Positions 1 through 5,381 of a DNA stretch of 5,381 nucleotides are shown in pieces. Every line of letters starts with the position of its first letter. The first letter of the stretch is position 1. Source of the DNA: Pseudanabaenaceae cyanobacterium MP8IB2.15 (GTDB lineage Bacteria; Cyanobacteriota; Cyanobacteriia; Pseudanabaenales; Pseudanabaenaceae); the NCBI GenBank assembly GCA_030248825.1, contig JARCMB010000138.1, forward strand, positions 1 through 5,381. Reading direction: 5' to 3'. The translations under genes were made by a program, and so were the position numbers. The notes under the pieces are model-generated. The model searched no databases. It saw only the letters and a program-made list of their open reading frames with translations, and had not been told where the DNA came from.

Positions 1-2129
1 AGATCGTCAGCGACTTCACCTTCAAGGGCATCGGCATATTCACGCACGCTATCCATTAACGGACGGATCGTCTTCGCACAATACTGCAAATGATCTTCGA
101 CGGTAGCAAAATCGTGGTTGCCCATCGCCACGGTTAACTTGCTCACGGCATCCGCCATAGATTTAGTCAAACCTGCTACTTTTTCAGCGATCTCCTTTTC
201 TAGATCGATCCCAATTTCCTTCAGCCCCGCAATCGTATTGGCAAGCTCAGATAGATATCTGGTGGCAGCAGGGTAAATCAGAGTTTTGGCAATGCTGACT
301 ACGAGTTTGGCTTCCACTTCGATCGAAAGAATGTACTGCTCGGCATAGGTTTCAAATCGGCTAGCAAGCTCAACTGGCGAAATAACACCCATTCTATCGA
401 ACAGTTCTTCGATGTATGGAGCTTTCAACACAGGCAGAGCATCTGCTGCTGTACGTAAGTTAGCAAGCCCACGTTCTGCTGCCAATTTATGCCATTCTTC
501 CGAGTAGCCATTGCCGTTAAATACAACCGCGCCGTGATCGTCCATCACAGATTTGAGCACAATATGGATCGCGGCATTGAGTTCGGTGCCTTTTGCCAGT
601 TCAGTTTCTAGCTCATCACCAATCCAGTCCAAGGAATCTGCCAGAATCGTATTCATTGCCACCAACGGGCCAGCCACAGACTGCCCAGAGCCGACAGCCC
701 TAAATTCAAACCGATTTCCTGTAAAAGCGAATGGTGATGTGCGGTTTCGATCGCCTGGATCTTTGGGCAATCTCGGCAATGTGTCTACACCGATATTCAT
801 CAAGCCTTTGCTGGTCGAACTCTTAACATCGCCTTTGCTAATTTGCTCGAACACATCTTCTAATTGCGAACCCAAATAGACAGAGATAATCGCGGGTGGA
901 GCCTCGTTAGCACCTAGCCTGTGATCGTTACTAGCAGTAGCAACAACCGCACGCAACAAGGGCCCGTACTTATGCACACCGCGAATTACGGCTCCGCAGA
1001 ATACGAGAAATTGGGCATTTGAGTGGGGCGTATCGCCTGGATCGAGTAAGTTACCCTGAGTGGCATTACCTACCGACCAGTTGACGTGTTTGCCAGAACC
1101 ATTGATGCCTTTGAATGGTTTTTCATGAAACAAACAGAAGAAGCCGTGTTTTTTCGCAGTGTTACGAAATAAAGTCATTAGCACCTGCTGGTGGTCAGTT
1201 GCGACGTTGGCAGCCTCAAAAAATGGCGCGATCTCAAACTGACCTGGGGCAACTTCGTTGTGTCTGGTTTTGGCAGGAATTCCCAGCTTGTACAAACGCT
1301 CTTCGACATCCTGCATGAAGACCTGAACCCGTTCTGGAATTGCGCCAAAGTAATGATCGTCAAACTGTTGACCCTTAGCAGGAGGTTTGCCAAATAGGGT
1401 TCTGCCTGCCAATAGCAAGTCTGGACGGCTATTCGCGAAGTTGGCATCGACTAAAAAGTATTCTTGTTCGGCACCGCAGCTAGAGTTGACGGGTGCAATA
1501 TCAGTATTCCCTAAAAGCTTTAGCACTCTAGTTGCAGCTTTGTTCATTGCGGCATTGGAACGCAATAAGGGGGTTTTTTTGTCGAGGGCTTCGCCTGTCC
1601 ACGATACAAACACCGTGGGAATGCATAATGTCGCGCCATTGTCTGTTTCCATGATGTAGGCGGGACTGGTGACATCCCAAGCGGTGTATCCTCTGGCTTC
1701 AAAGGTTGAACGAATGCCACCATTGGGGAAAGACGATCCGTCAGGTTCGCCTTGAACCAGAACTTTACCAGCAAATTCCGTAATCACTGAGCCATCGCTT
1801 TGCACCGAGACAAAACCATCATGCTTTTCGGCAGTGGCATTGGTGAGCGGGTAAAATACGTGGGCGTAATACAGTGCGCCTTTAGAAACAGCCCAGTCTT
1901 TCATTGCTAATGCGACAATATCGGCGATCGAACTATCTAGTGATTCGCCTGTTTGAATCGTCTTTTTTAAGGATCTGAACACACTCTTCGGCAAGCAAGC
2001 TTGCATCTTACTTAGAGTAAAGACATCGGTTGCCCACAATTCTTCTAAACGTTTAGGGGCTTTTGGTGGTAGTGGTTCTCGATTGGTGATTTGATAAATT
2101 GCTTGAACACGTGCTTCGTTGCCACTCAT
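1..2129 (-). CDS. glnN: Type III glutamine synthetase (GlnN), 3' end cut by window edge
   Basis: Cytoplasmic enzyme making glutamine from glutamate, ammonium and ATP; family members form large hexamer-based rings. I read the frame from ATG 2129-2127 to base 3 without a stop: 709 residues, about 15 short of the roughly 720-730 usual for GSIII. Hallmarks in order: ELWATDVFTLSKMQ (about 31-44), TAEKHDGFV in the GSIII N-terminal region (about 97-105), the metal-binding EQEYF (221-225), HNEVAPGQFEIAP (290-302), GINGSGKHVNWS (341-352), SNDHRLGANEAPPAI (about 395-409), the arginine-rich NRTSPFAFTGNRFEFR (462-477) and VVFNGNGYSEEWH (about 538-550). This combination separates GSIII from GlnA (GSI). 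The ATG is supported by an AAAAGGA ribosome-binding site and the following MSGNEARVQAIYQI start. It lies 111 bp downstream of the desaturase stop but has its own NtcA-type promoter, so it is probably induced when combined nitrogen is scarce. Identity is near certain; only the last residues are unseen. Confidence 0.96.
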   Translation of the reverse strand, partial: MSGNEARVQAIYQITNREPLPPKAPKRLEELWATDVFTLSKMQACLPKSVFRSLKKTIQTGESLDSSIADIVALAMKDWAVSKGALYYAHVFYPLTNATAEKHDGFVSVQSDGSVITEFAGKVLVQGEPDGSSFPNGGIRSTFEARGYTAWDVTSPAYIMETDNGATLCIPTVFVSWTGEALDKKTPLLRSNAAMNKAATRVLKLLGNTDIAPVNSSCGAEQEYFLVDANFANSRPDLLLAGRTLFGKPPAKGQQFDDHYFGAIPERVQVFMQDVEERLYKLGIPAKTRHNEVAPGQFEIAPFFEAANVATDHQQVLMTLFRNTAKKHGFFCLFHEKPFKGINGSGKHVNWSVGNATQGNLLDPGDTPHSNAQFLVFCGAVIRGVHKYGPLLRAVVATASNDHRLGANEAPPAIISVYLGSQLEDVFEQISKGDVKSSTSKGLMNIGVDTLPRLPKDPGDRNRTSPFAFTGNRFEFRAVGSGQSVAGPLVAMNTILADSLDWIGDELETELAKGTELNAAIHIVLKSVMDDHGAVVFNGNGYSEEWHKLAAERGLANLRTAADALPVLKAPYIEELFDRMGVISPVELASRFETYAEQYILSIEVEAKLVVSIAKTLIYPAATRYLSELANTIAGLKEIGIDLEKEIAEKVAGLTKSMADAVSKLTVAMGNHDFATVEDHLQYCAKTIRPLMDSVREYADALEGEVADD

Positions 2130-2136
2130 AATTTAT

Positions 2137-2143
2137 TCCTTTT
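2137..2143 (-). promoter_or_regulatory. Ribosome-binding site of glnN
   Basis: On the minus strand AAAAGGA stands 7 nt before the ATG at 2129-2127. It is a good Shine-Dalgarno match at normal spacing and supports that start codon. Confidence 0.75.
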
Positions 2144-2177
2144 GGTGATTAGACAAAACATACCAATGTAGCTTTTT

Positions 2178-2189
2178 AGTAAGCTTACT
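2178..2189. repeat. 12-bp perfect palindrome over the glnN -10 region
   Basis: AGTAAGCTTACT is a perfect inverted repeat that covers the whole predicted -10 hexamer, with runs of five T on both flanks of the plus strand. A DNA-binding dimer sitting here would block RNA polymerase, so it could be an operator. It could also be chance in an AT-rich spacer, since the TAN3T element itself supplies part of the symmetry. Confidence 0.4.
2182..2187 (-). promoter_or_regulatory. -10 element of the glnN promoter
   Basis: Minus-strand TAAGCT fits the cyanobacterial TAN3T -10 consensus and lies exactly 22 nt downstream of the NtcA box. Transcription would begin near 2175-2176, giving a leader of about 46 nt. 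No clear -35 hexamer is seen, as expected when NtcA replaces that contact. Confidence 0.75.
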
Positions 2190-2209
2190 TTTTCTGTAAA
2201 TCGGCAATC

Positions 2210-2223
2210 GTATGAATATATAC
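2210..2223 (-). promoter_or_regulatory. NtcA-binding box upstream of glnN
   Basis: The sequence GTA-N8-TAC (minus strand GTATATATTCATAC) matches exactly the consensus for NtcA, the cyanobacterial CRP-family nitrogen regulator that activates genes under nitrogen limitation with 2-oxoglutarate. It starts 17 nt after the desaturase stop codon and lies 22 nt upstream of a TAN3T -10 element, which is the standard class II NtcA-activated arrangement (box centred near -41). glnN genes are known NtcA targets in other cyanobacteria. The box and spacing are seen in the sequence; binding is inferred. Confidence 0.88.
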
Positions 2224-2240
2224 AATGCTGTTGTCAATCT

Positions 2241-3350
2241 TCAGGATCGTTTTGCGGTAAGTGCGGCAGATCCAGGACAGTCGATCGAAGTTTCTCCAGA
2301 CCAGTCGGTGAGGGTTTGGGGATCGCGGTAGTGGCGGGGCGTATTTAGGAGCAATCGCCAGGCTTCGCCGACATCTAACAAGTTATATCGATCGCCATAA
2401 TGCTCTTTTAGTAAGGCCTGCACCATTGGATAGTAATTGGAGTTTAAATTGGGGAAAATATGATGCTCGGTATGATAGGAAAAGTTGAGGTGGATCAGGT
2501 CAAAAAACTTCGGCACACGCAAGGAAACACTGTTGAGCAGAGGATCGTTGATCTCAGTCATCGGGCTGACTAAATGGTTGGTGTAGATATAGAACATCAC
2601 GCCGCTAAAGCCTAGCCAAATTGGCAGAAAGTAGCCTAGCAGTAGTTTGACAGGATGAAAATCTAGGTAGAACAAAATACTGACATGAATAGCGATGATC
2701 GCGAATAATTCAAGGGCAATCGTCACGCGCTCTTTGGAGCTAACTTTGAATGCCGCAGGTGTGTAGGTGGTTTCGGCATTGTTAAACAAAAGTACGGAGG
2801 TGAGATTCCGAAAGGTATGCACTCCCCAAGCATTTGCCATCCCAATTACAAACCAAATTGGCTGTACTTCGATCGATGGCACAAACAGATTTTGAATCCA
2901 TTTCCCCCAGTTTTTTGGTTGTTGCTCTAAGTAGTTGCGATCTGGATCGTCGATCGAGTTGGTTTTGTTGTGATGCTCTCGATTGTGAACAGCTTGCCAA
3001 AAGGTTGGTGGCATCCAGAGCATGGTTAAACCAAGTAAACTCACAACCTGTCTGAGCAGACGATTTTCGATCAGGTTACTATGCATGATGTCATGGATGC
3101 TGAATAGCAAAACCACAATGCTGTTACCCATAATCAGGGCAAGGGGCAAATAAAGCCAGAGATAGTACCAGTGCCATCGATCGAGATCATCGGCGATCGC
3201 CCAACCTAAACACAAAATCGCCAGATTAATTAGAACTAACACCAGTCTGTCTGGATTTGGCAGAAAGGCCTCTGGAGGCAGCAACGGGCGCAATTTTTTG
3301 GCATACGTTGCCTGAGCGATCGCAAAAGTACGATCAGTGTCATGTAGCAT
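2241..3350 (-). CDS. Membrane fatty acid desaturase (three histidine boxes)
   Basis: A 369-residue integral membrane di-iron oxygenase of the fatty acid desaturase superfamily (PF00487 type), expected to insert a double bond into membrane-lipid acyl chains using electrons from ferredoxin, as cyanobacterial acyl-lipid desaturases do. The iron ligands are visible: HDIMH (86-90), HNREHH (122-127) and HTEHH (293-297), with an extra H259 in YTNHL. Hydrophobic segments lie at about 35-53, 62-85, 101-113, 163-176 and two in 209-257, giving the usual topology with all boxes on one face. The third box begins with His, not the Gln of front-end (delta-5/delta-6) desaturases, and no cytochrome b5 domain is present. 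The boxes do not match those I know for DesA, DesB, DesC or the carotenoid hydroxylase CrtR, so I leave regiospecificity open and give no symbol. The ATG at 3350 has no clear Shine-Dalgarno, which is common in cyanobacteria. No terminator is evident before the glnN promoter. Confidence 0.92.
   Translation of the reverse strand: MLHDTDRTFAIAQATYAKKLRPLLPPEAFLPNPDRLVLVLINLAILCLGWAIADDLDRWHWYYLWLYLPLALIMGNSIVVLLFSIHDIMHSNLIENRLLRQVVSLLGLTMLWMPPTFWQAVHNREHHNKTNSIDDPDRNYLEQQPKNWGKWIQNLFVPSIEVQPIWFVIGMANAWGVHTFRNLTSVLLFNNAETTYTPAAFKVSSKERVTIALELFAIIAIHVSILFYLDFHPVKLLLGYFLPIWLGFSGVMFYIYTNHLVSPMTEINDPLLNSVSLRVPKFFDLIHLNFSYHTEHHIFPNLNSNYYPMVQALLKEHYGDRYNLLDVGEAWRLLLNTPRHYRDPQTLTDWSGETSIDCPGSAALTAKRS
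3193..3200. repeat. HIP1 octamer GCGATCGC
   Basis: This is the highly iterated palindrome of many cyanobacterial genomes, here within the extended GGCGATCGCC inside the desaturase gene. It has no known gene-specific role but is a good taxonomic marker. Confidence 0.85.
3316..3323. repeat. HIP1 octamer GCGATCGC, second copy
   Basis: The second perfect HIP1 site lies near the 5' end of the desaturase gene, 123 bp from the first. The shorter core CGATCG is also frequent in glnN and the desaturase and occurs three times in the TOPRIM-like gene; I saw none in the ATPase gene. Confidence 0.85.
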
Positions 3351-3370
3351 AGATATTTGGTTTGTTTGGG

Positions 3371-3398
3371 CTTTTAGATCGGTGGATTAATTGGTCAA
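3371..3398 (-). promoter_or_regulatory. Possible sigma-70-type promoter of the desaturase gene
   Basis: On the minus strand TTGACC (3398-3393) matches five of six bases of the -35 consensus and is followed after 16 nt by TAAAAG (3376-3371), a four-of-six match to TATAAT. Transcription would start about 14 nt before the ATG, leaving a very short leader with no Shine-Dalgarno. The pair is plausible but the -10 is weak. Confidence 0.35.
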
Positions 3399-3430
3399 GA
3401 GGTTCTGCAAGCAAAAGGTCTTGCCGATCA

Positions 3431-3467
3431 AGCATCCTGCAAAATTAGCGGATTTGTCAATCTAACT
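3431..3467. repeat. 37-bp direct repeat, copy 1
   Basis: This stretch begins AGCATCCTGCAAAATT and ends TTTGTCAATCTAACT. It matches the copy at 3529-3565 at 35 of 37 positions, the differences being at repeat positions 17 and 20. It lies just outside the tandem array on the desaturase side. Each copy holds a small hairpin, GATT-TGTC-AATC. Confidence 0.9.
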
Positions 3468-3469
3468 TC

Positions 3470-3519
3470 CCATTACCAATCACCCATTACCAATCACCCA
3501 TTACCAATCACCCATTACC
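3470..3519. repeat. 14-bp tandem repeat array (cyanobacterial heptamer type), about 3.6 units
   Basis: The unit CCATTACCAATCAC is repeated three times perfectly (3470-3483, 3484-3497, 3498-3511) and is followed by a partial unit CCATTACC (3512-3519) and a decayed CTTTTACC. Each unit reads as two related heptamers, CCATTAC and CAATCAC. This is the pattern of short tandemly repeated repetitive (STRR) sequences in cyanobacterial intergenic DNA, thought to arise by slippage. No coding frame uses it. Confidence 0.9.
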
Positions 3520-3528
3520 CTTTTACCC

Positions 3529-3565
3529 AGCATCCTGCAAAATTGGCAGATTTGTCAATCTAACT
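3529..3565. repeat. 37-bp direct repeat, copy 2
   Basis: This is the partner of the copy at 3431-3467, displaced by 98 bp, in the same orientation and on the other side of the heptamer array. It ends 23 bp before the stop codon of the TOPRIM-like gene. In this copy the internal hairpin has a 5-bp stem (AGATT-TGTC-AATCT, 3548-3561); copy 1 keeps four pairs. The hairpin is too weak to call a terminator. Confidence 0.9.
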
Positions 3566-3588
3566 GCTCTTATCCAATTTTTCAAGGT

Positions 3589-4338
3589 TTAAGATTTTAA
3601 GTATGACGAGTCGATCGATTTTGCAACGGTCGTTAGACTATTGATAAATGCCGCATATCCGATTGGGCAAGAAGATTTAATCATAGCTAGATCGATCTCA
3701 AAAGCCAGCTTCCATCTTATTTTAAGCGGGCGCTGATTACTTCTATCTTCAGCGAGATATGTTGATTTGGTAATCACATCTTCCAAAATGTTTTTTGTGA
3801 TCTCGACGTTTTCTAAATCTGTAATTTGCTCAATCTCATCGCCCAAAACCTTTGAGAGTATCTCAAAATCAGCCAGTAACCAAGTCTCGAAATTTCTAAT
3901 TGCTAAACCGCCAACACTTCGATCGATAACTGGGAGTTCATTCTCATCTAAATGATTAGCTCGAATTGTCTCCAAAGCCCGTTCCAAAGCCTGCTGTCTC
4001 TGAATTTGGACATCATCAGCATCAACCACGATCGCGATTAGATCTACTTCTTCAGGCTTCCATGCGATGATCACCTGTGCAAGATACTTTGGCTCTAAAA
4101 TCGAATGCCCACCTCGCAACTTATAAGAGCCACGCTCTTTTAAAGTAGGATGTCTCTGCACAAACTCACAATCAGACAGTTCAATGCTATTTAGCTCCCT
4201 TCTAATCAGAGTATGGAGTGCGCCCTCTTTCTCTCTGTCAATAACTTTGCCCCCATCTTCTGGCTTGACATAGGGAATACTTACTCCTAGTTCTGTTTCT
4301 CCCTCCGCAATCAGCCCAATCTTGATCGGACGACTCAT
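3589..4338 (-). CDS. TOPRIM-like/DUF4276-like protein, partner of the upstream ATPase
   Basis: A soluble 249-residue protein with no signal peptide or membrane segment. The N-terminus KIGLIAEGETELG (6-18) has a beta strand ending in an acidic EGETE (12-16), and a second strand carries DLIAIVVDADD (99-109). This E-then-DxD pattern is that of TOPRIM folds (OLD-family nucleases, DUF4276). A third conserved-looking stretch, RNFETWLLAD (148-157), resembles the FE-W-LL segment of RloB-type proteins. By analogy it would be the effector, perhaps a metal-dependent nuclease, controlled by the ATPase; no reaction is proven by sequence. I start it at ATG 4338-4336, not at an in-frame ATG 33 nt upstream, because the former overlaps the ATPase stop as ATGA, has GGAGG 9 nt ahead and puts the first strand at the very N-terminus. 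Translation is probably coupled to the ATPase. The exact Pfam family is uncertain. Confidence 0.8.
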   Translation of the reverse strand: MSRPIKIGLIAEGETELGVSIPYVKPEDGGKVIDREKEGALHTLIRRELNSIELSDCEFVQRHPTLKERGSYKLRGGHSILEPKYLAQVIIAWKPEEVDLIAIVVDADDVQIQRQQALERALETIRANHLDENELPVIDRSVGGLAIRNFETWLLADFEILSKVLGDEIEQITDLENVEITKNILEDVITKSTYLAEDRSNQRPLKIRWKLAFEIDLAMIKSSCPIGYAAFINSLTTVAKSIDSSYLKS

Positions 4339-5381
4339 GTGGGATTGCCTCCGAATATATTCGTAAACCAAAGCTCACCTAGCGAACCATCGTAAGCTTC
4401 TAAGGCCTTTTGAAAACGCACAGAATCTATCGGTAAGGCATGGACTTGAGTTTTACCTTCATCATCCAACTCAACGGCACGGACTTGATGCGGTTCCACA
4501 TAATTTAGCAGCACAGGTGAATGGGTGGTAATCAATACCTGAACTGGCTTACCAGTAATCCCTTCAGTAGAGACAGTTTTTAATAGCTCCATCATTTTGC
4601 TCAATAGCCAAGGGTGAACACCATTCTCAATCTCTTCAAAACAAATGATACTTGGGGTGTTTTCTTGGTAAAGTGCCGTCAAGAAAGCCAAAATCCTCAG
4701 TGTGCCGTCAGATATATCCGATGCAGGAATGTGATGTTCTGAATATTTATCAATTAATTCTAGCGAGAAGGTTTGATTATCTCCGCGTGGAAGGGAGATT
4801 TTATTTATGTTTGGAACAAGCTGTCTTAAACGATTCTCTAACTCATCGAAACCTTCACGATTGGAGAGCAAAATATCAACTAAAGCATAGGCAATCCCCT
4901 GCCCTGTCCTTTCTATGCTTTTTGATGGAGTGTTATTAGATAAATTAATTGGAGCAAAATCGTAAACACTAACCTTTCTTAGAGCATGACCCACTGGAGA
5001 GTCTGAGTAGTTCCAATTAGTAAGAAATTGTCTTAAATTAATTGTATCTAATCCATCTCTGCTGTCAGAGATAGTCATAGTTCGCTTGTGATAGTTCAGG
5101 TTAACTGATAGTTCTGAGACAGTATTAGTTGCTATGTCAGAAGAGGGAGTAACGATTTCAAACACAAGATAGTCTAGAGTTCCATGCCAAAATTTAGACT
5201 CAATATTTTGATTATTGCTCAGAGACTGTAAAGATGAAGTGAAGAAAGGTAATATCTCCTGACTGTTTGTATTAGCTATAAGAGCTTGCAGGAAATTTGA
5301 TAATACTGCCAACGCCTCGCAAATGTTGGATTTTCCTGAACCATTTGGCCCAATAAAAACAGTTAATGGCTCTAGGTCAAC
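4335..5381 (-). CDS. AAA_21/OLD-like ABC-type ATPase, N-terminus cut by window edge
   Basis: A predicted cytoplasmic P-loop ATPase of the RecF/SMC-like AAA_21 group (COG4637-like). The frame is open from the right edge to TGA 4337-4335, giving 348 visible residues. Motifs, numbered from the edge: Walker A GPNGSGKS (11-18, bases 5351-5328); ERTGQGIAYAL (157-167), typical of these ATPases; ABC signature SDGTLR (224-229); Walker B with catalytic glutamate IICFEEIENGVHP (245-257); and switch histidine LITTHSP (283-289). All catalytic elements are intact. A TTG at 5312-5310 could be mistaken for the start but would remove Walker A; the true start lies outside the window, probably about 20 residues further. 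The protein has no TOPRIM domain of its own; that role seems to fall to the gene overlapping its stop by 4 nt. It is AT-rich (single 60-base lines counted by hand at 28-40% GC, against 42-57% in glnN). I infer a sensor or motor subunit of a defence pair. Confidence 0.9.
   Translation of the reverse strand, partial: VDLEPLTVFIGPNGSGKSNICEALAVLSNFLQALIANTNSQEILPFFTSSLQSLSNNQNIESKFWHGTLDYLVFEIVTPSSDIATNTVSELSVNLNYHKRTMTISDSRDGLDTINLRQFLTNWNYSDSPVGHALRKVSVYDFAPINLSNNTPSKSIERTGQGIAYALVDILLSNREGFDELENRLRQLVPNINKISLPRGDNQTFSLELIDKYSEHHIPASDISDGTLRILAFLTALYQENTPSIICFEEIENGVHPWLLSKMMELLKTVSTEGITGKPVQVLITTHSPVLLNYVEPHQVRAVELDDEGKTQVHALPIDSVRFQKALEAYDGSLGELWFTNIFGGNPT
4348..4352 (-). promoter_or_regulatory. 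Ribosome-binding site that fixes the start of the TOPRIM-like gene
   Basis: A perfect GGAGG on the minus strand lies 9 nt before the ATG at 4338-4336, inside the last codons of the ATPase gene. It favours the ATGA-overlap start over the in-frame ATG at 4371 and suggests efficient, coupled translation of both proteins. Confidence 0.8.

Larger units (their letters stand above)
3351..3588. other. Intergenic spacer between the defence-like pair and the desaturase
   Basis: These 238 bp hold no plausible gene. From right to left they contain a short AT-rich stretch after the TOPRIM-like stop, direct repeat copy 2, the heptamer array, direct repeat copy 1, a weak inverted repeat GCAAG/CTTGC (3407-3411 with 3420-3424, 8-nt loop) and the possible desaturase promoter. 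No convincing rho-independent terminator is visible for the upstream gene pair. Confidence 0.8.

Noticed and set aside
553..1774. Several short open frames on both strands (for example 553-879 +, 1178-1447 -, 1387-1659 +)
   Set aside because: They lie inside the glnN frame, have low-complexity or family-less translations and no ribosome-binding sites; the glnN frame is open and carries every GSIII motif.
2130..2181. Glutamine riboswitch in the glnN leader
   Set aside because: The leader is only about 46 nt and lacks the long conserved stem-loop core of the glnA RNA motif.
2782..3055. Short frames 2782-3000 - and 2834-3055 + within the desaturase
   Set aside because: They are shadows in other frames of the desaturase, with no family resemblance.
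3407..3424. Rho-independent terminator at the GCAAG/CTTGC inverted repeat
   Set aside because: The stem is only 5 bp with an 8-nt loop and no T-run follows in either direction.
3431..3565. Small CRISPR array
   Set aside because: Only two 37-bp copies are present, the material between them is itself a tandem repeat rather than a unique spacer, and no cas gene is in sight.
4339..4371. ATG at 4371 as the start of the TOPRIM-like protein
   Set aside because: It would add 11 residues (MVYEYIRRQSH) before the first strand, lengthen the overlap with the ATPase to 37 bp, and ignore the GGAGG placed 9 nt before the ATG at 4338.
3767..4939. Plus-strand frames 3767-3955 and 4652-4939
   Set aside because: They are antisense to the TOPRIM-like gene and the ATPase, whose motifs are unambiguous.
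5310..5312. TTG as the start codon of the ATPase
   Set aside because: The same frame continues to the window edge and encodes an intact Walker A motif (GPNGSGKS) upstream; starting at TTG would give an ATPase without a P-loop.
3589..5381. Naming the pair as PARIS, AbiL, Septu or Gabija
   Set aside because: The effector does not show a clear DUF4435, full RloB or HNH signature, and Gabija would need a fused TOPRIM plus a UvrD-like helicase. The likeness is in architecture only.

Overview
The window most likely comes from a cyanobacterial chromosome. Three signs support this. There is a type III glutamine synthetase gene (glnN) with a textbook NtcA-activated promoter (GTA-N8-TAC, 22 nt, TAN3T). 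The octamer GCGATCGC (HIP1) occurs twice and its core CGATCG recurs across most of the window. An intergenic spacer carries a heptamer-type tandem repeat of the kind common in filamentous cyanobacteria. Genus cannot be fixed from the sequence alone; a Pseudanabaena- or Leptolyngbya-like filamentous organism would fit but is a guess.

All four genes I can support lie on the minus strand, so transcription runs from right to left. (1) 5381-4335: an AAA_21/OLD-like ABC-type ATPase, cut at its N-terminus by the window edge just before the Walker A motif. (2) 4338-3589: a 249-residue TOPRIM-like/DUF4276-like protein, joined to the ATPase by a 4-nt ATGA overlap and preceded by a perfect GGAGG ribosome-binding site. 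(3) 3588-3351: a 238-bp spacer with two near-identical 37-bp direct repeats flanking a 14-bp (2 x 7) tandem array. (4) 3350-2241: a membrane fatty acid desaturase with three histidine boxes. (5) 2240-2130: a short spacer with the nitrogen-control promoter. (6) 2129-1: glnN, cut near its C-terminus by the left window edge. The long glnN frame has no stop in the window.

The ATPase/TOPRIM-like pair resembles two-component systems in which an OLD-type ATPase works with a separate TOPRIM or RloB-like effector (PARIS and AbiL-type anti-phage systems are the closest analogues in architecture). I infer a defence role. The ATPase half is visibly AT-rich and lacks CGATCG, which suggests horizontal arrival. 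The desaturase and glnN look like ordinary chromosomal genes: lipid unsaturation and ammonium assimilation. They share a strand, but glnN has its own promoter and nothing suggests they work together.
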